This document shows, one piece after another, positions 36,236 to 50,400 of a DNA stretch of 60,000 bases. The stretch is taken from the NCBI RefSeq assembly GCF_910592395.1, contig NC_088322.1, positions 11,653,431 to 11,713,430 of the forward strand, read 5' to 3'. Position 1 is the stretch's first letter; each line of letters opens with the position of its first letter. The notes beneath the pieces were generated by a model. It worked only from the letters and a program-made list of their open reading frames with translations, made no database searches and was not told where the DNA came from. This DNA is from Lineus longissimus (Eukaryota; Nemertea; Pilidiophora; Heteronemertea; Lineidae). A program made the position numbers and the translations under genes.

Positions 36236-39200
36236 GCTACTAACAGTACCGAGTATCACTATCAATACCTTTCACAATTTATCACATTTACCTCCCTAAT
36301 GGAAAAGTTTTTAATTATCATCTCTTGTTGTGTTAACCTCTAGGGAACTTCTATATGATGAGTGCAGTGGCATTAGTGGTATAGAAAAATAGTATTTTGC
36401 AGCCCAAACCATCATACATTGAGCGAAGCAGCTCTTTTTTGCCCAGTGTGTTTTTCTGGTGGGGATGATAGATTTAGCTTTAAATAGAATACATCTTTAC
36501 AGAGATAATGTCTTGCTTTACAAACAAAATCAATAAATATTCTTTGTATGACTTGGATTACACGATCTGCCACAATTAGCGATGGAAATATCGTGCTGCT
36601 TTTTTATTCATATGACAATTGATAGTTTTCTATGTGGAGAAGTACGATGAAATACTGGTGGTAAAAAAAGCATTGAAATTAAACTTGACTTGGTGTCGGC
36701 CTTGTTTTTTGCTGGCATAAAAGAAATTCAAGTTTGGAAATGGTATAGTCCAAATCACATTGCACTTGTAGTTTGGCCACCATCTTGTCCATTATATTGG
36801 TACCATATCTGGTTTGGACAAAATTTCAGCTGAGCGCCAGGCCCTTTGGCCTTTTGTTTTGTAACTCCGACTTACCGATTTGTCAGTGTTGTACAAGTGA
36901 CTCTGCTTGCCTTTGTCGAGCCCAAGCTCATAACAGTGCTTTAGCTTAAACGAGAATCACCTTACCTCAGCGCCTGTGCCCAGTCATGGCTAAACGAATC
37001 TACATGTAGATGTAACTAAAATAAGTCTAAATGAAAGCTTTTTATTTTTGGAAATCTTGTCACAAACCTGCTCAAAAGTTGCTATGTTTTAGGGCAACAA
37101 GATGAGCTTATTCAATGACTTGATCTCACTGACATTCGTGCATGTCTGCTCGAAGTTTCAACCACATTCAAATTGTAAACAACTGTTACTCTGGGTTGTT
37201 GCGTCCAATCACCCGGCAACATTTCATCCATTCTCGTCACATTCTCGTTGACGCTGATTCAGCGGCAACATGTTTTTGCACTCGCAACATTTGGTTGAGT
37301 TTCTTGCTTTGAAGCGAGGATATGGCAGGGGTCATGAAGAAAGTCTGCAGCGATTAATTAGTTTCATTGCGTTCAAGATGAGATGACTGTGAGTGATATT
37401 TTGCAACATTCTTTCTGTTAAAAAATACATTACTGTCTCGAGGTGGTATCCCATTTTGTGTGGAACAGTTACACAGTCAGTAACGATCAAGCGGTGTCTG
37501 ATGCCACGCTGATGGTTCTTCATAACCCCGGACCTCGGGACAGTCTACCCTAGGACAATTTTAACTGTTACACCCCGCCAGTTCCCACATCCGGGAAACC
37601 TGTTATTAGAATTCTAACCAAGATATGCCGAATCAACATTCCTAGCAGAGAATTATGCCTGAGCGGCTAATGGCAAAGTGCACTCCGTTTAATTGGAACG
37701 AAATTGGAAGATTTCATCTTTGCAATTATGTCAATTGCTTTTGGAATCCTTTTGATATCCGTGATTAGAAAACCTGCGTCAAAATCTAAAGGCTACATCA
37801 GTGCAATGAGCCTTGATGTGGTAAATCTTTTGTAATTCTACTGAAATCCTACTAGACGTTGATGGTTCCATCAAAATTTTGAAGAGAAATTAGTTGGTAT
37901 GAAGCCCCTATAGTTAGTTTGTATGAAATCCCTGAACCAGCTGAACCAAATGACTGAACCAGCACAATAAAGACTGTTGATGAAACAGCTTCCCGTGGAT
38001 CCATCTTCTTCAGTTAATGAGTTGAGTGTGATAGTACCGCAAGTTCCAGCTTGGCCCTTGTTTCGATTTCGTAGTAACTAATCAACTTGTCTTAGGTTGG
38101 TGATACTAGAGTATTATTCTTTGCTTTAAATTTCACATGCAGTCAGCTTTATATAGGCTATGTGTCAACCTTTCTCAGAAATAAACGATTTTGAGCTTTT
38201 GAAACACCTCACAAGGGTTGGGTAATACAAATGTGCACCCCTGTTCGATTTTTCAGTGAAAAACCTCAGAAGTTTTTCAAAATCTCCAAATATCGAAACC
38301 TTCATTTTTAACAGTGTACTCTTGCTGTTTGATACTCTCGTTAATCTCATAAATCGTCTGGTTGGATATAAGTATTGTGCCAGTGCGCTCATCGAGACTT
38401 AGGCTTGTCAGACGAAGCCACTATACTGCTGCCGCGCTAAGTGTTCGTGTAACCCGCTTCCTTATTACGATCAGAACCAATGTACAGGAAATGAACAATC
38501 TCGCCTGTAATATTCTCGACGATGTTGTCATTGTCTGTCGTAGGGTGTGAGCAAAATATGCATCCTTATTCATTGAGAAAACGGTGATCTGAGTTTCTGT
38601 TCTATAGATCATGAGATTTTCAGTGTTTACCAAAATATTGCGAACCTAATTCATGAAAAATCTTTGAAATTGATCGTGAAATTTTGGAAAACACCAGGAA
38701 GATTGATGTGAAATGCAGTTTGTTCTGTCTCCTGTATCCATCCCTATTGTCAGTAGCATAAGTCTTAGAACGGCAATTTCCCATAACAGGTGAGGCTAAA
38801 GATACCACAAGTTTCTGACCGTAAAAGTGTGAAATGCTCTGGAATCATGTGGAGGAAACTGAAGTCTGGTTCACTTGGCTAGTAAATGGTGCTATGCTTT
38901 AACCACAGTAACACAATCTCTTGCGGGGGCACGAAGGCAGAGTATATTCCTTTTGTGGCCGGGCCGTGGTTGACATCTGAAACTCTAAAACACCCTCAAC
39001 TGACTTGCGGGCGACTTGTTTGCCAAGACCCTACTATTAAGCATCCATTAGTGACATGGCTGGTCTCATGTTGCTTACTTTGTAATCATGGTTGAAGCTT
39101 TTGTACTGCAGTCGGCGTTAATGACGTTTTTGATTGAAGGTTGCGCTTCGGATATGTGAGGCCGTTTCTTTGCGGTTAATTTGAGTTAACTTTACGTTTC

Positions 39201-41342
39201 CTTTGCCTGGCCTCGGCCTTTGAAGCCCACAAAATAATTGCTCTGCGATAATGGTCAACAGATTTTCACAGCGTTGATGAGATATTCAGACAAGAGTCTG
39301 TTTCAGATCTCAAAATATTCTTTGAGGTTGGATGTTTCAGACATTGACAAATCTTCAGGAATTGGCTGATCTAAATCCCATTAGAGGTTTATTGGCGTGT
39401 TTAGTTTACAGTTGCATGTTTCTGATATAGCCAGTCTTCAGGAATTCAATTGGTTTCTCTCGGTCCCTTTTGAGGTTACTTGGCATGTTCCATTTGCGAT
39501 GAGACGGCCTTTGAAGCCCTCGTATCATTTGCTTTAATCATGGGTGAAAATCTCGCTCTGGAGTCTGGAGTCATGCATGCATTTTGTGTGAGAGATTCCG
39601 TGATGGGAGTATTAGTTTGGTCTCCTTGTCCAGCCTGGCCTCCCGCTCGATGATGTTCTGCCATGCGTGCATCAAAATCAAATCGTGAAGAAAACCCTCT
39701 TCTGTTGAGATAATGGCAATATATTTGATGGATTTTAAAGGTCAAGTGCAATTTCGTCAAGTTAGAAACCATTATGGAAAATGATAGTCCATGTACATCA
39801 GTACGCTGGAAGATAATGGTGTGTCAATACCAAGATTTTTATCGTTGATGGATGACCCAGGAGACCTAGGTGTCCAATCTGGGCATCTCTGCGCTCTCCT
39901 CGTTCAAAGTGATATATGTCGCCTTATTGGCTCAGCATCAACAGTCGATGATCAACCCTTGGGGACGGAAGGCTTGATAAGCAGAATATGGAAGTATTGG
40001 TCCTGTGAGAGTGCTAGTTGTTGATTTCAAAGGTGGGTGTGACATTTAGTCATTTCACCTGATGTATCTGACGGTTTGATTTCATGCCTGAGAGGAGGCT
40101 ATCTCTGCCTCTGCAAATATTGGTGTCTGGATATTAATCCAGTGGATAAACACTCCTTTCGTGTTTAGATCAGTGACCATATTTGTTGCTTGCCCTGAAT
40201 CAGCGTGGTTATGCATTAATAAATTTTCCGAGAACGATCAGGCTGACTGTTGAAGACAAACGAACTAACCAAGCTGCATAGGCTAAAACAAGGGAGCAGG
40301 TTTTCACAAAAACAAATATTCGGGGAACTTGGAACTCAGGAACACAAGTGCTTGTTTATAGACGCCGATGTACAGTGATCGAAGACAATCATTCTTGATT
40401 TGAATTTTCTCCTACTGTAAGAAAGTGATGCCTATTTTCTTGGGTATGATAAATCGATGAGATGATGCATGCTTTCATTAATACCACATCATCGTATGTC
40501 ACCTCAGGCTGTGGGAGGCGAGAAAGATAAGTGTTTTTTTTGTAGCTAGAGGCTTGTGTCTTGTAAAGGACTGTTCTTGGGGAATTATGCTGAGAGACTG
40601 CCATGACTGAGAAGCAGAAACATTGTACCACATGGATTCCCTAAGCTTGAAAGAAAATGAAATTAACACGACCAGTGCGGTGAAACTAATATGACTCCAT
40701 TTAGCCAATCTTTAAACACCAAAAGTCTATCAAAAAATGCCTATTAAAAAATGCCTGTGCTTCTGTAGACAGGTTATCAATATGAAGACAGAGGTGAAGT
40801 TGTAAATTATGCATAACCACTCTATTGTCTCCTATATTTGCCGGAAGATTCGATATCCTGACTTACGAACATGAGTGGATGGATGCCATTATATACGCTT
40901 TACCCAAACTGTAATTGGTTGCAACCATTTCCTGCACTCTTGACCAGAGAACTGGTTATTATGATAATGGCCATATGGCATGTTACGGGTCATTTTCTTA
41001 GCTGGCTTTTGTCAGCTATGGCTGCGTCTCCTTACTGAGATGTTCTACAGGACAATTTTCTGTCATATCGCAATTCGTTACCATTCAGCGTACCTGTAGA
41101 TGAGGCTCCTCATTTCACTTTATTTATTCGGGGAAACATATCATAAAAGCACTGTGTCGAAAGGCGACAACAGCCGCAGTTTGCAATTGGGGAGGGCCAG
41201 TTTCAATGCGGTATGATGTCATCGAGGTTTGATGTCATCGACTGGCTACCGCTGACACGACTACATACCGTGCTGGCCAGTTCGCAGTTACATGACTTCT
41301 AGTTTTTTATATTCGACGATTCCTCATTTTCTCTCTTTCCAG
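36236..41342. other. No gene recognised; upstream of the ITPRID-like gene
   Basis: Five kilobases of AT-rich sequence with short, unsupported frames on both strands. Non-coding first exons and the promoter of the downstream plus-strand gene may lie here, because the start-codon exon at 41343 is preceded by a splice-acceptor-like CTCTCTTTCCAG. Confidence 0.4.
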
Positions 41343-41442
41343 CCTCGACCTCTCACCGCTGTTGCACCTGCAATGATTCTATACGAAGATAGCGTCACTT
41401 GTCTGCTGCCTGAAGAATCACCACTGGGCTTTACTCCTGAAG

Positions 41443-44400
41443 ATGGCAGGTAAGAAGATTGAAAGATACCGTATAGGAGTGTCATTGGCCCCAAATGGGG
41501 TGAAATTATCCCATACATAATCCACCCTACAGCTTGAACCATACATGCCAAATCTTCTATTTCAACTGAATCACGGAACAAAAAGATTTTAAAAGGTAAC
41601 TCATTGGGCTAAATTAATCATAGTTTAGCCAGAGTAAGACTTTGGGAGTTTGGTCAATTTTTATACCCGCATGGCCAATTTCACCCCCTGTATGGTATAC
41701 TGTAACCACCTTGATACCATATTGAGATTGTTCTGAAACCAAGTCATGCTCATTTTCAGCAGACCTTGTCTTTTGTATTCATCACACTAACTCCTAAAAA
41801 CGTAACTATAGCTCCGCACAGTTTATTAACTCCTACTGTACGCTCCTTCAAATGTAATCAACTTTTATTCTAGTGGAGAATTGTGCGGACTTTTGTGATC
41901 GTAGTCAAGGCGACATTTGATTGGCTTCATCATAAAGTGGTTAGTTAGAAATTACATGAAATGCCCTTAAAGGCCGAGGGTATCAAGGAATCTTAAAAGG
42001 TTTTACTTTTGACCCTTTTAAAAGCCTTTCCGTCTAGAATTAATACTGATTTCCTAACAAAAAAGGTGAATAAAATTGCCAAAGCAATATGCATGAAGCC
42101 AGAAAAATTCAAATGAATCTAGCTGAGGATGGTATCACTGCATTGGTGAATCTAGACTTAAGGCTGGGCAGGCACACTCGCCCTTATGCATGTATTGCCC
42201 CTTTAACAAAGCGTTAAAACAATGGGAACAAGCATATTGGTTTTATTAAATGAATCAGGCGTCCAAGTGCATGTGTCACCTAACTTGATAAGCTCAGGAA
42301 TCCAGTTTAGTGAGATAGGCCTGAGTTCTACTGGGCCTACATGTACTGCCCGATTAAATCGCTTTTATATGGGATGTGCGTGTTAGAGTTCGATATCAGT
42401 AGTGATAGGGATACTTAGTGACATCGATAGGCCCTATATTGTAGCTTTGTTCAGGTTTGTATGTGATTTATGTAAAATCCGGAAACAGGTTTTATTGAAT
42501 CCAACGAGTGTCTGGATCTATTTTATTTCATGATTTTAAGGCTGATAATTAATGTAGAGTTGGCTGCAGTGGAAGTGACGACGCCTGTATGTAGGCACCC
42601 TTTATGCATCAATTTCAGTTCAAAATTTGCTAATTCCGTTCAGTTTGGCCTCTGTAATCAGGACAATAACCTATACAGGACAACACTTGTTAGTCCAAAG
42701 ATGTCCTTAACAGAAAGGTTGCTGTACTTTTTTGGAAGCATTTGCAAAGTGTAACAAAGGCATGCTATTTTTCTGGTACAGTTGGCCGATGTACAGGTTA
42801 TTACCACTTTGGCCTAAACACTACATGATTTACACAAATGGCCTAATATCGTGTATAGAGCATATCCGGCCTTAGCTCTCAAGTAATGTTATAAAAAGAC
42901 ATTGCTTGTTAGAGAAAATTATTAGATATTTGTCAACCATCATCAGTCAGGTTTTTCCAGCCCTCCTTAGTTGACAGCCCATCAATCTACGATGATAATT
43001 TGGTATAAAAATTCCTTGGTTAAATTCGAATTTTTCTCTCTCTCCAGTCTTCCCAGGAGTTGGAGTCGACATCAAGCATTCTTCAAAAGTTACCCAAGGC
43101 CTGGAGAAAAAAGATCCTGTTTGGCCAAGTACGCCCCAGCCACCAAGACCGAACAGGAATACAGGTAGGACAATAGGCCAGTCACGCCCCCTTTCTTTGG
43201 AACAGGCAGACCTACTGGCGTCCAGACTCTGTCGGAGGCCAGGATCAACGGGAAATATTGCACGGTCGCAAGGATCGTCAGACGATGGATCAAGAAGCTC
43301 GCGGGAAAATATTTCGTTGTCCGGTTCGCGCACGTCACCCAGTCCAAAGGTTTCTCCACGGAGCCCATTTGGGAATTATCAGAATATTGGGGCGCGGACG
43401 TCCCCAGGTATGTCACCTGGGACGAGGTCCCGCTGGGATGAGAAAATGCCCGTGCCTCGGACTCCACCAAAAGTCTCACCGCAGGTTCACTGGGAGAATA
43501 AAAATGTGTTCCGACAAACACCACCGAACAGGGAAGGGAAAGTACTAAGGGGAAATGATAATTCTCCGCCATCGAGCAGGGCTGGGGGTGGAATGGGGTA
43601 TGAGAATAGCACTATGAGTAGCGGAAGGACAGGGGGTGAATTTCGGTGGTCTACGGCAAGCGTTCAAACAGGGGTGGATATTCATTGGGATAATGTCTCC
43701 ACTTCTCCTCGGACATCAACCAGGTCCATTTGTACAGTTGAAACTCAGACGCAGACCGATAACTCAGCTTTCTTGTGCCGCTGCCAGAGCTGTGACGTTC
43801 TACCTCATTCAGTGCAGCCACCAAGTGATAGAAATGCTAACCAAGTGCCGCGGAGTATCTCGGTTGACACGTATTGTACCCAGAATGCCTCTACGTCGTC
43901 ACAAAATGCCTCGTTTTCAAAATGCACAGGGATGTCGCAGGTGCTGAACTTTTTTAAACGCGGAAATTCTGGCAATGTGAAATATGCAATCGTTAACAAA
44001 GACGATATCAGCTGCCAAGAAAATGGAACTGACCCATCAGATGATGGCACGATTTACCCTAGCAACAGAGGAGAAATAAAACGTTTTGGACATCGCTATA
44101 GCAATATTCCACTTTTAGATCCTGATGATTCTGATGAGACGGATGGACACGTCCTGGATGATGTTCCAATGCCCCTACTGAACCCCTGCTTGTCCCAGCC
44201 TAGCCTCCATATGCCTTTAGTCCAGAAAATAAAGAATTCGCTCCGGTCGTTTTTACCTGCGCGCCATAACCCTGTCCATAGCAAGACACATCCTAATTCT
44301 CAAGCAATAACAGACAAGATTAAAAAGTCTCGCTCACCACATGCGTCACCAAAAATTCAAAATAAACTGTCAAACTCAAATTTAAGCAGTCCAGGATTAT

Positions 44401-47400
44401 CCCGAGCAGAAAAAAATAGTGCTAGTCCAAAGTTAGGCCGTAGTCCAAAATCAGAGCGGAGTCCTAAAACAGCCGACCGCAGTCCAAAAATGGATCATAG
44501 CCCAAAGATGGATCGCAGTCTTAAAAGTGATCGTAGTCCCAAAAGTGGCCATCATAGTCCGAAAAAGGAACACAGTCCAAAACATTATGCAAAAGTGTCT
44601 TATTCGTCGGTTTTACGCGAAGTGTTTACTCGGAAATTCAGGAATCGGGACAAGAATCATGAGAATACGACCGTTATTACCCAGAATGCAGTTCTGTTGA
44701 AAACTGACGCTACAAGTTGTGCAGATGCCAATGGAAATATAGAAGGCGCCACTGTGAAACAGCAGTTACCGCGAATCGTGACTCATGTTCCGGAAGAGGT
44801 GACCGAGCCGCCAAAAGGTAGGCGGGTTAACAATCTCCATGGATCCGTTGTTGTAATTGAAAGGTGTCTCGGGATATATTGACAGCCATCAGTAATCTAT
44901 GGTTGGACAGCGCCTTCATAAAGGGCAATACATGTGTGCATCTGAAACTGTACACAAACATTTGGTATAAGTTTGAGTACATTTTTAGATTCAGAGTGAT
45001 ATGTTGTTGCTGCTATCAGTATATCCCGGCAAGGACTTCTATAGATTAGTGGTAATCTCAGAATATGTCATGTTCTGTCCCCGTAGTGTATTCTATGGTC
45101 TCATATTGTCGTATTTTCGAGTCTTATTCTTGTGATTTGTAATATAATTTTCTGTATCACATTTTGTTGTGCACAGTTGATTTGTGTGTTTCATGTTTTA
45201 GAGTTCCAATAGTTTTTCAATTGAGGAAAATAGACTTTCAAAAACTGCCTCGAAATGGCTTAATGTAGCACAATCATCTATAACTCAGTCGGAGTCTTGG
45301 CTCATATCATTATCCCTTTGGTTGGTGGTATCACTCACCTCCCTTGAAATGGTACCTGTCATGATTTCTAGCAGAGACGTATAGCCACTTCTATCCGTAT
45401 GGGGAAAATGACGGGACATTCGATTTAGAGGAAGAAAATCACCTAGCAGATATGGGGGAATGGGAAATTAAGTTGTTTCATTGTATGTCTGATCATGTTG
45501 TCTGTTATACCCAACCGAAGGCATTGCTTTAAAATTTTGTTTTGCTTTTCCTGGACTAATTTATAAATGCTCTTCTTAATCTAAAAGGCCCAGAGTCTCA
45601 TGGGGCCGAAAATGATTGTTCGGACTAAGTAGAGATTTCTGTTAATCAATAATGTGGTCAAAGTCAACAAACTATTGATGATTCTCTAGTTTGTGTAAGC
45701 AAATACGGTTCTTGGCTGTGTGTCTACCACTGAATATACATGTAGGCCTTCTACCATTGGGAGCATGTTATGGACTATTTAGATCAGGATTTTGAAAACA
45801 GTGACAAATTCAAGAATGTACCGATGTTGTTTCTATTTCATGATGACAACTTGGAATAATTGGTAAATATTTCCTGTTGTTTGTTCCACATCCGCCTTTA
45901 ACTTCTTGAAGTGTTTAACTAATGACCCCCTCCCCGGTTTCTGATCCTCCTACCTCGTGTACAAATTTGAACTATCGAGAGGCGGAGTATATTGAAAACA
46001 ACTTGTGCCAGGATGTACCTGCAGGTTTCACCGATGCCTGCAACTTGTTTCAGTTCCATGTTGCCCCAACAGAGGGCCTGTGCGCAGGATGACTGTAGAC
46101 CCCCGACGTAGTCCATAGTCATCATTTTAACTGATATAATAATTGGCACAAATGACATGGCAGTGGGAGCTGGGTAAATCAGTCGGTGGACACTGATGTG
46201 ACAGTTGACAGTTAGTGGCTGGCTAGTCTAGGCGAGCCCCAAACCCCAACTGTTTGAAAAAAGTTGTTGAAATTGACCAAGAATTTTGTAAGACCCTAAA
46301 AACAACATCTCATTCATGGGTGCCCTTCCTCTCATATGCCTGCAGGATCTGCCCCTGTTTTGCTGTCTGTGTTCCTTCAGCTCTGGGTGGGGGGGGGGGG
46401 GGGGGGGTGGGGGGGGGGGGGTGGAGGTATTGCAAAACGATGGAAGCTATTCTTGATTGGCACCTCTGTGTTTCCTTTCCCTGTAAGCTTTCCAATGTGT
46501 TCCGATCTGCAGGAGTTGTGTTACTTTTACTGCCAGGTGGTTTATGTAACCGGAACAGAGCTAGCTTACCTGAAATACTCCAGGATAATAAACATGATAA
46601 ATTACCAAAGTATGAAGGTCGTGGCAGAGGTGTTGATTTGTTTGCACTCTGTGCCTCACACTTTTTAATATGATGGCGAGAAACGGTCTGCCATCATCAG
46701 ATTTTCGATTTCGTTTCGGATAGGAATTAATGAGATTGGGTAAGTTTGCTTCGGAACTTCTTCTCCTGTCTCTAAGGGGTATAAGCTTAAGTTTGTTTAG
46801 AATTTCTTCCTCGTTCTGTTCGGGGGGAGTTGAATCCGACCTATCATTGCAAACCTGGTCACATGCCACACTCTACGGAATTGAAAAATTGAGTAATTTC
46901 TTTCAATTGGGTTAGGGTTAAGGTCTCGTGGGGAAAAGATGCCCCACTTTGCAGTATCAGAAAGAAATTTTCAGCACTACAGCCAAATCACATCTAGGGC
47001 AGGTGCTGGCTGAGGGGATGTTGATGTCTCCTGCAGGCCTGGTCAAACAAAAGCAGGGGGTTAACAACATGGACACAGAGCGTGCTTGTTTTGTTAAAAC
47101 GTCTCCTCTTCATTGACCATTTCCTGAATAGTTTTTGAAGTGACCTGATTATATCCAACCTGTATGAACTGATCGAGAGCACATTTCATCTTAACTGTCT
47201 ACCTCTGAAAAGTTCATATGTTTTGAACGAATAATTCCCAATTTGTTTGCCCCAGCGATTTTGTTCATTCAGATGACGGTTCAGGTCAACAGTCGCCCAC
47301 AGAAGAACCAGTGTCATCCATGATTATTTGGTATCATTCGGTTGATCGCACAGTTTTCAACAGTTCTTTGAATGGCTGTCCGACAGTATGACATGGGCTT

Positions 47401-50400
47401 ATATGCAAGATATGCCTGGCTGTTGTGTGTTATACACTGATACAATATTGACATGGCTCGGACTTTGGCCTTTCCTGCTATGGGAAGCATTGGGGTAAGT
47501 GCTTGTTCTGCAAATGTTTTTTGGTGGTGGTGGTGGTGGTGGTGGTGGTGAAGGATGAGGGGACAGCGCAGTGCCTATCCACAGCACTTTGCACCTGTGG
47601 TTTTCAATATACTCTGCGTCTCGATATTGCAGACGAGGTAGGAGTATCAAAAACCCGAATCTTAAAGTCATCAAAGAGACTTTCGACACAGTAGGACCTG
47701 ACAGGCATTCGTCCTCTCAGGATGAGGGCTGAGTCTTTCATTTGGCTTGGGGAGTCCAGCAGGGCTACGGAAACTGAGGCTAGTGGAGCTAAAAGAAACT
47801 GTGGGTGGGTATAGGTCAACATATCAACTTCATCAAAGAGACTTTTGACCCAATAGGACAGGTTTTTGTCTCCTTGATTGTATGTTTGCACCATCTATCA
47901 GCGCCCAAACAAACTTCAGTGAAGTTGTCTATTGACATTGTTAGAAAAGCTGGCCAACTCATACAAATCTAGAGACATGACCCGAGTCAGTACACTCCTG
48001 GGGCATTGAACCGGCCTAATCCTGCCACTCGGTACTACTGCGACCGGTCGTAAGTTTTCCGGAGGTTTCAGCGGTACTCGACAACCAAAACAGTTTGTAT
48101 ACCGCTGCTAAATTCTTCAGACAAAAACGGACAGAAATTGGCAGACCAATAAGGTACATGAGATACTTCACGTGTTAAAGGCCTTATGCCATTCGTTAAA
48201 AATTTGAACATTTCCAAAAGTGTAAATACATACGTACGTGTACGTTTACGTACTGAATATATATTTCAACATTGGGCATGATGCCAGTCTCTCTTAAAGC
48301 ACAGTCAACAGACATGTGGTTTCAGTATTAGGTCTTTCATTGTAGCAATGCGAAAATGTAAGCAGTTTTGGATAGGCCCGTCATTTGTTGTCACCAAGGA
48401 GCTTCTAGAGTGACTCAACCACTCTTGATTACAGCGGCCGCCTCAGCGCCACCACGCGGGGCCTAATGGTATTAGGCTAGCTTCGCGCGATATGCACCAT
48501 TCTGGGAAAACTCAATGAGGAAGTATGCTCCTCGAGTCATTAGCATAATCTAATCTTAACTCCAGCTCGAGGTAATCTTGCGCAGTGTTTCTTCGGCCCA
48601 GATACATTGTGGTGGAAAGACTAATAAGTGAAGAAGGTCTGGCTGCGCGAGACTACTGTGATAACAATGACCATTGCAGAGACTCTGTGACGTAGGCATA
48701 TACTTTTTACAATTAAAAATGCTCTCAAAAGACGATAAGGAATGATTATTTATTAACATTTCCTGAACTACATATCTTCTAATTATCACTTTACATAAAT
48801 AGGTTGGCGTTAGGTCGCGTGCTTTTCTTTCCTCGTGACAATATAGAGCAAAATAGTTACAACCCCATAATCGCGCCAAGTCCATAATGAGATCACGGCG
48901 ACCCGTTATAGATGTTTCGCCAGCTTCGCTATTTTGCTGCTACGCGACGCGTTGGGTCCATCACGGTGACCCGTTATAAATGTTTCGCCAGCTTCGCTAT
49001 TTTGCCGCTACGCGGCGCGTTGGGTCCTTGCGTCAAGGTTTCGCAGAGTTGCATGCATGAAAACTGCACTATGGCATTGGGTATAACTGCCTTGATTATT
49101 GACCCATCAGTAAATACGAAAACAGCGTACTCCTTTAAGAAGTTATGAAAAGTAACGGAATTGATTGTCAAAACTGCCACACGTGGCGGTCTGGTATGAA
49201 AGGGTTAAACCAGTGATGAAATCAAGCATGATTATACAAATAAGATAACCGGGCCTACTGGCTTTGTTTCAAGGTTGGAAATACATGTATAAAGTGCTGT
49301 AATTCTTAAGTCCAATAGAACATCTAAGGTACCTGACGATCTGGAATCTCTCCCTGTTTGTTTTGGCCGCTACATAACCCCGAATTCTTCATTCAACGTT
49401 TTGACCTACTTTTTACATTTTCTCGGGCGGTGAAAATGAACCTCCAGTTTCCTGTTGATAAGTCCGGCGCAGATCAGTTAGCAAGATACGGCCTGATGAA
49501 CATACGGACAATATCATGGTAAGCCTCCCCACTACAAAACTGATTGGGGCCTTGGATGGATGCGCATCTCCCCCTCATTTGGGAAGGTCCGTAGAAACTG
49601 ACCATGAATACCGTAAATTGGTAAATATTTGCGGGCATTTCATTTTCACGCATTTGGCAAATAACCTTAAATCTAGTTTTATTAGAGAATAATCCCATAA
49701 AAATTCTTTCTGATTGGAATTGCGTATCATGAACGTAAAGAAGGGAATAATTGACGCCTTTTTTCTGAGACTAAAAAAAGAACCTGGAAAGTGATTAAAA
49801 AAAAGGTGTCAAGGGTTTCCTCCCAAGATGCACTTCTGTATCACAAAGGTAATGAGTGAATAATACTTTAATCTTATGCCAGGCAACGTATATTGCAGCT
49901 TTCTGCTTTAAAACCAACACCCCTCCCCCTCCCTGTATAAGCCATTTTGAAGATTGCGATACATGTATCTATGATTCGTACACCTTGATCGTCTGACCAT
50001 GTGACACAACAATATGGCCATCTCTTTCAGAAAGCCTGGATTCCCAATCTGCTCCTGTAGTATCAGGACAAGTTAATTTCAATGCCCTGCTAGACCCAAC
50101 CGATGTCTTATTTGGTTCACTGTACCTGATCAAATAAAGATTGTTCCTATATTTCCAAGATTCGAATAGTTCATCAGTTATTGAAACCGAGATGTCATGA
50201 ATTTCCCCTTCGGCATAGCTTCTCATTATTAACAGAGTGCCCTGAATCACATCATAGCTATAAACGCATTTGCCCCACCAACAACATTGCACCTGCCACC
50301 ACATGCTACTCTACTTGGTAGATTCTTTGTATTTATGGCACCTCTCTTCTTCACACCTCCATTGCTGTCAACAAAATGTAGATATCTGCATCCGCCTGTG

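Larger units (their letters stand above)
44818..49968. other. Intron 2 of the ITPRID-like gene, 5' part
   Basis: Part of a 10.2-kb intron (44818-55005). Contains the G-rich tract at 46385-46424, a GGT microsatellite at 47522-47550 and the 68-bp duplication at 48893-49027. The minus-strand open frame at 46561-46869 is the only short frame with protein-like composition, and it is unassigned. Confidence 0.6.

Noticed and set aside
43048-43163. Separate coding exon in the alternative frame (SLPRSWSRHQ...TEQEY) with a donor at 43164
   Set aside because: It is phase-compatible with 41343-41449 but is open for only 38 codons, while the other frame continues for about 590 codons. Kept only as an alternative in the findings.
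42947-43572. Minus-strand frames of 128 and 160 codons
   Set aside because: Antisense shadows of the large ITPRID-like exon.
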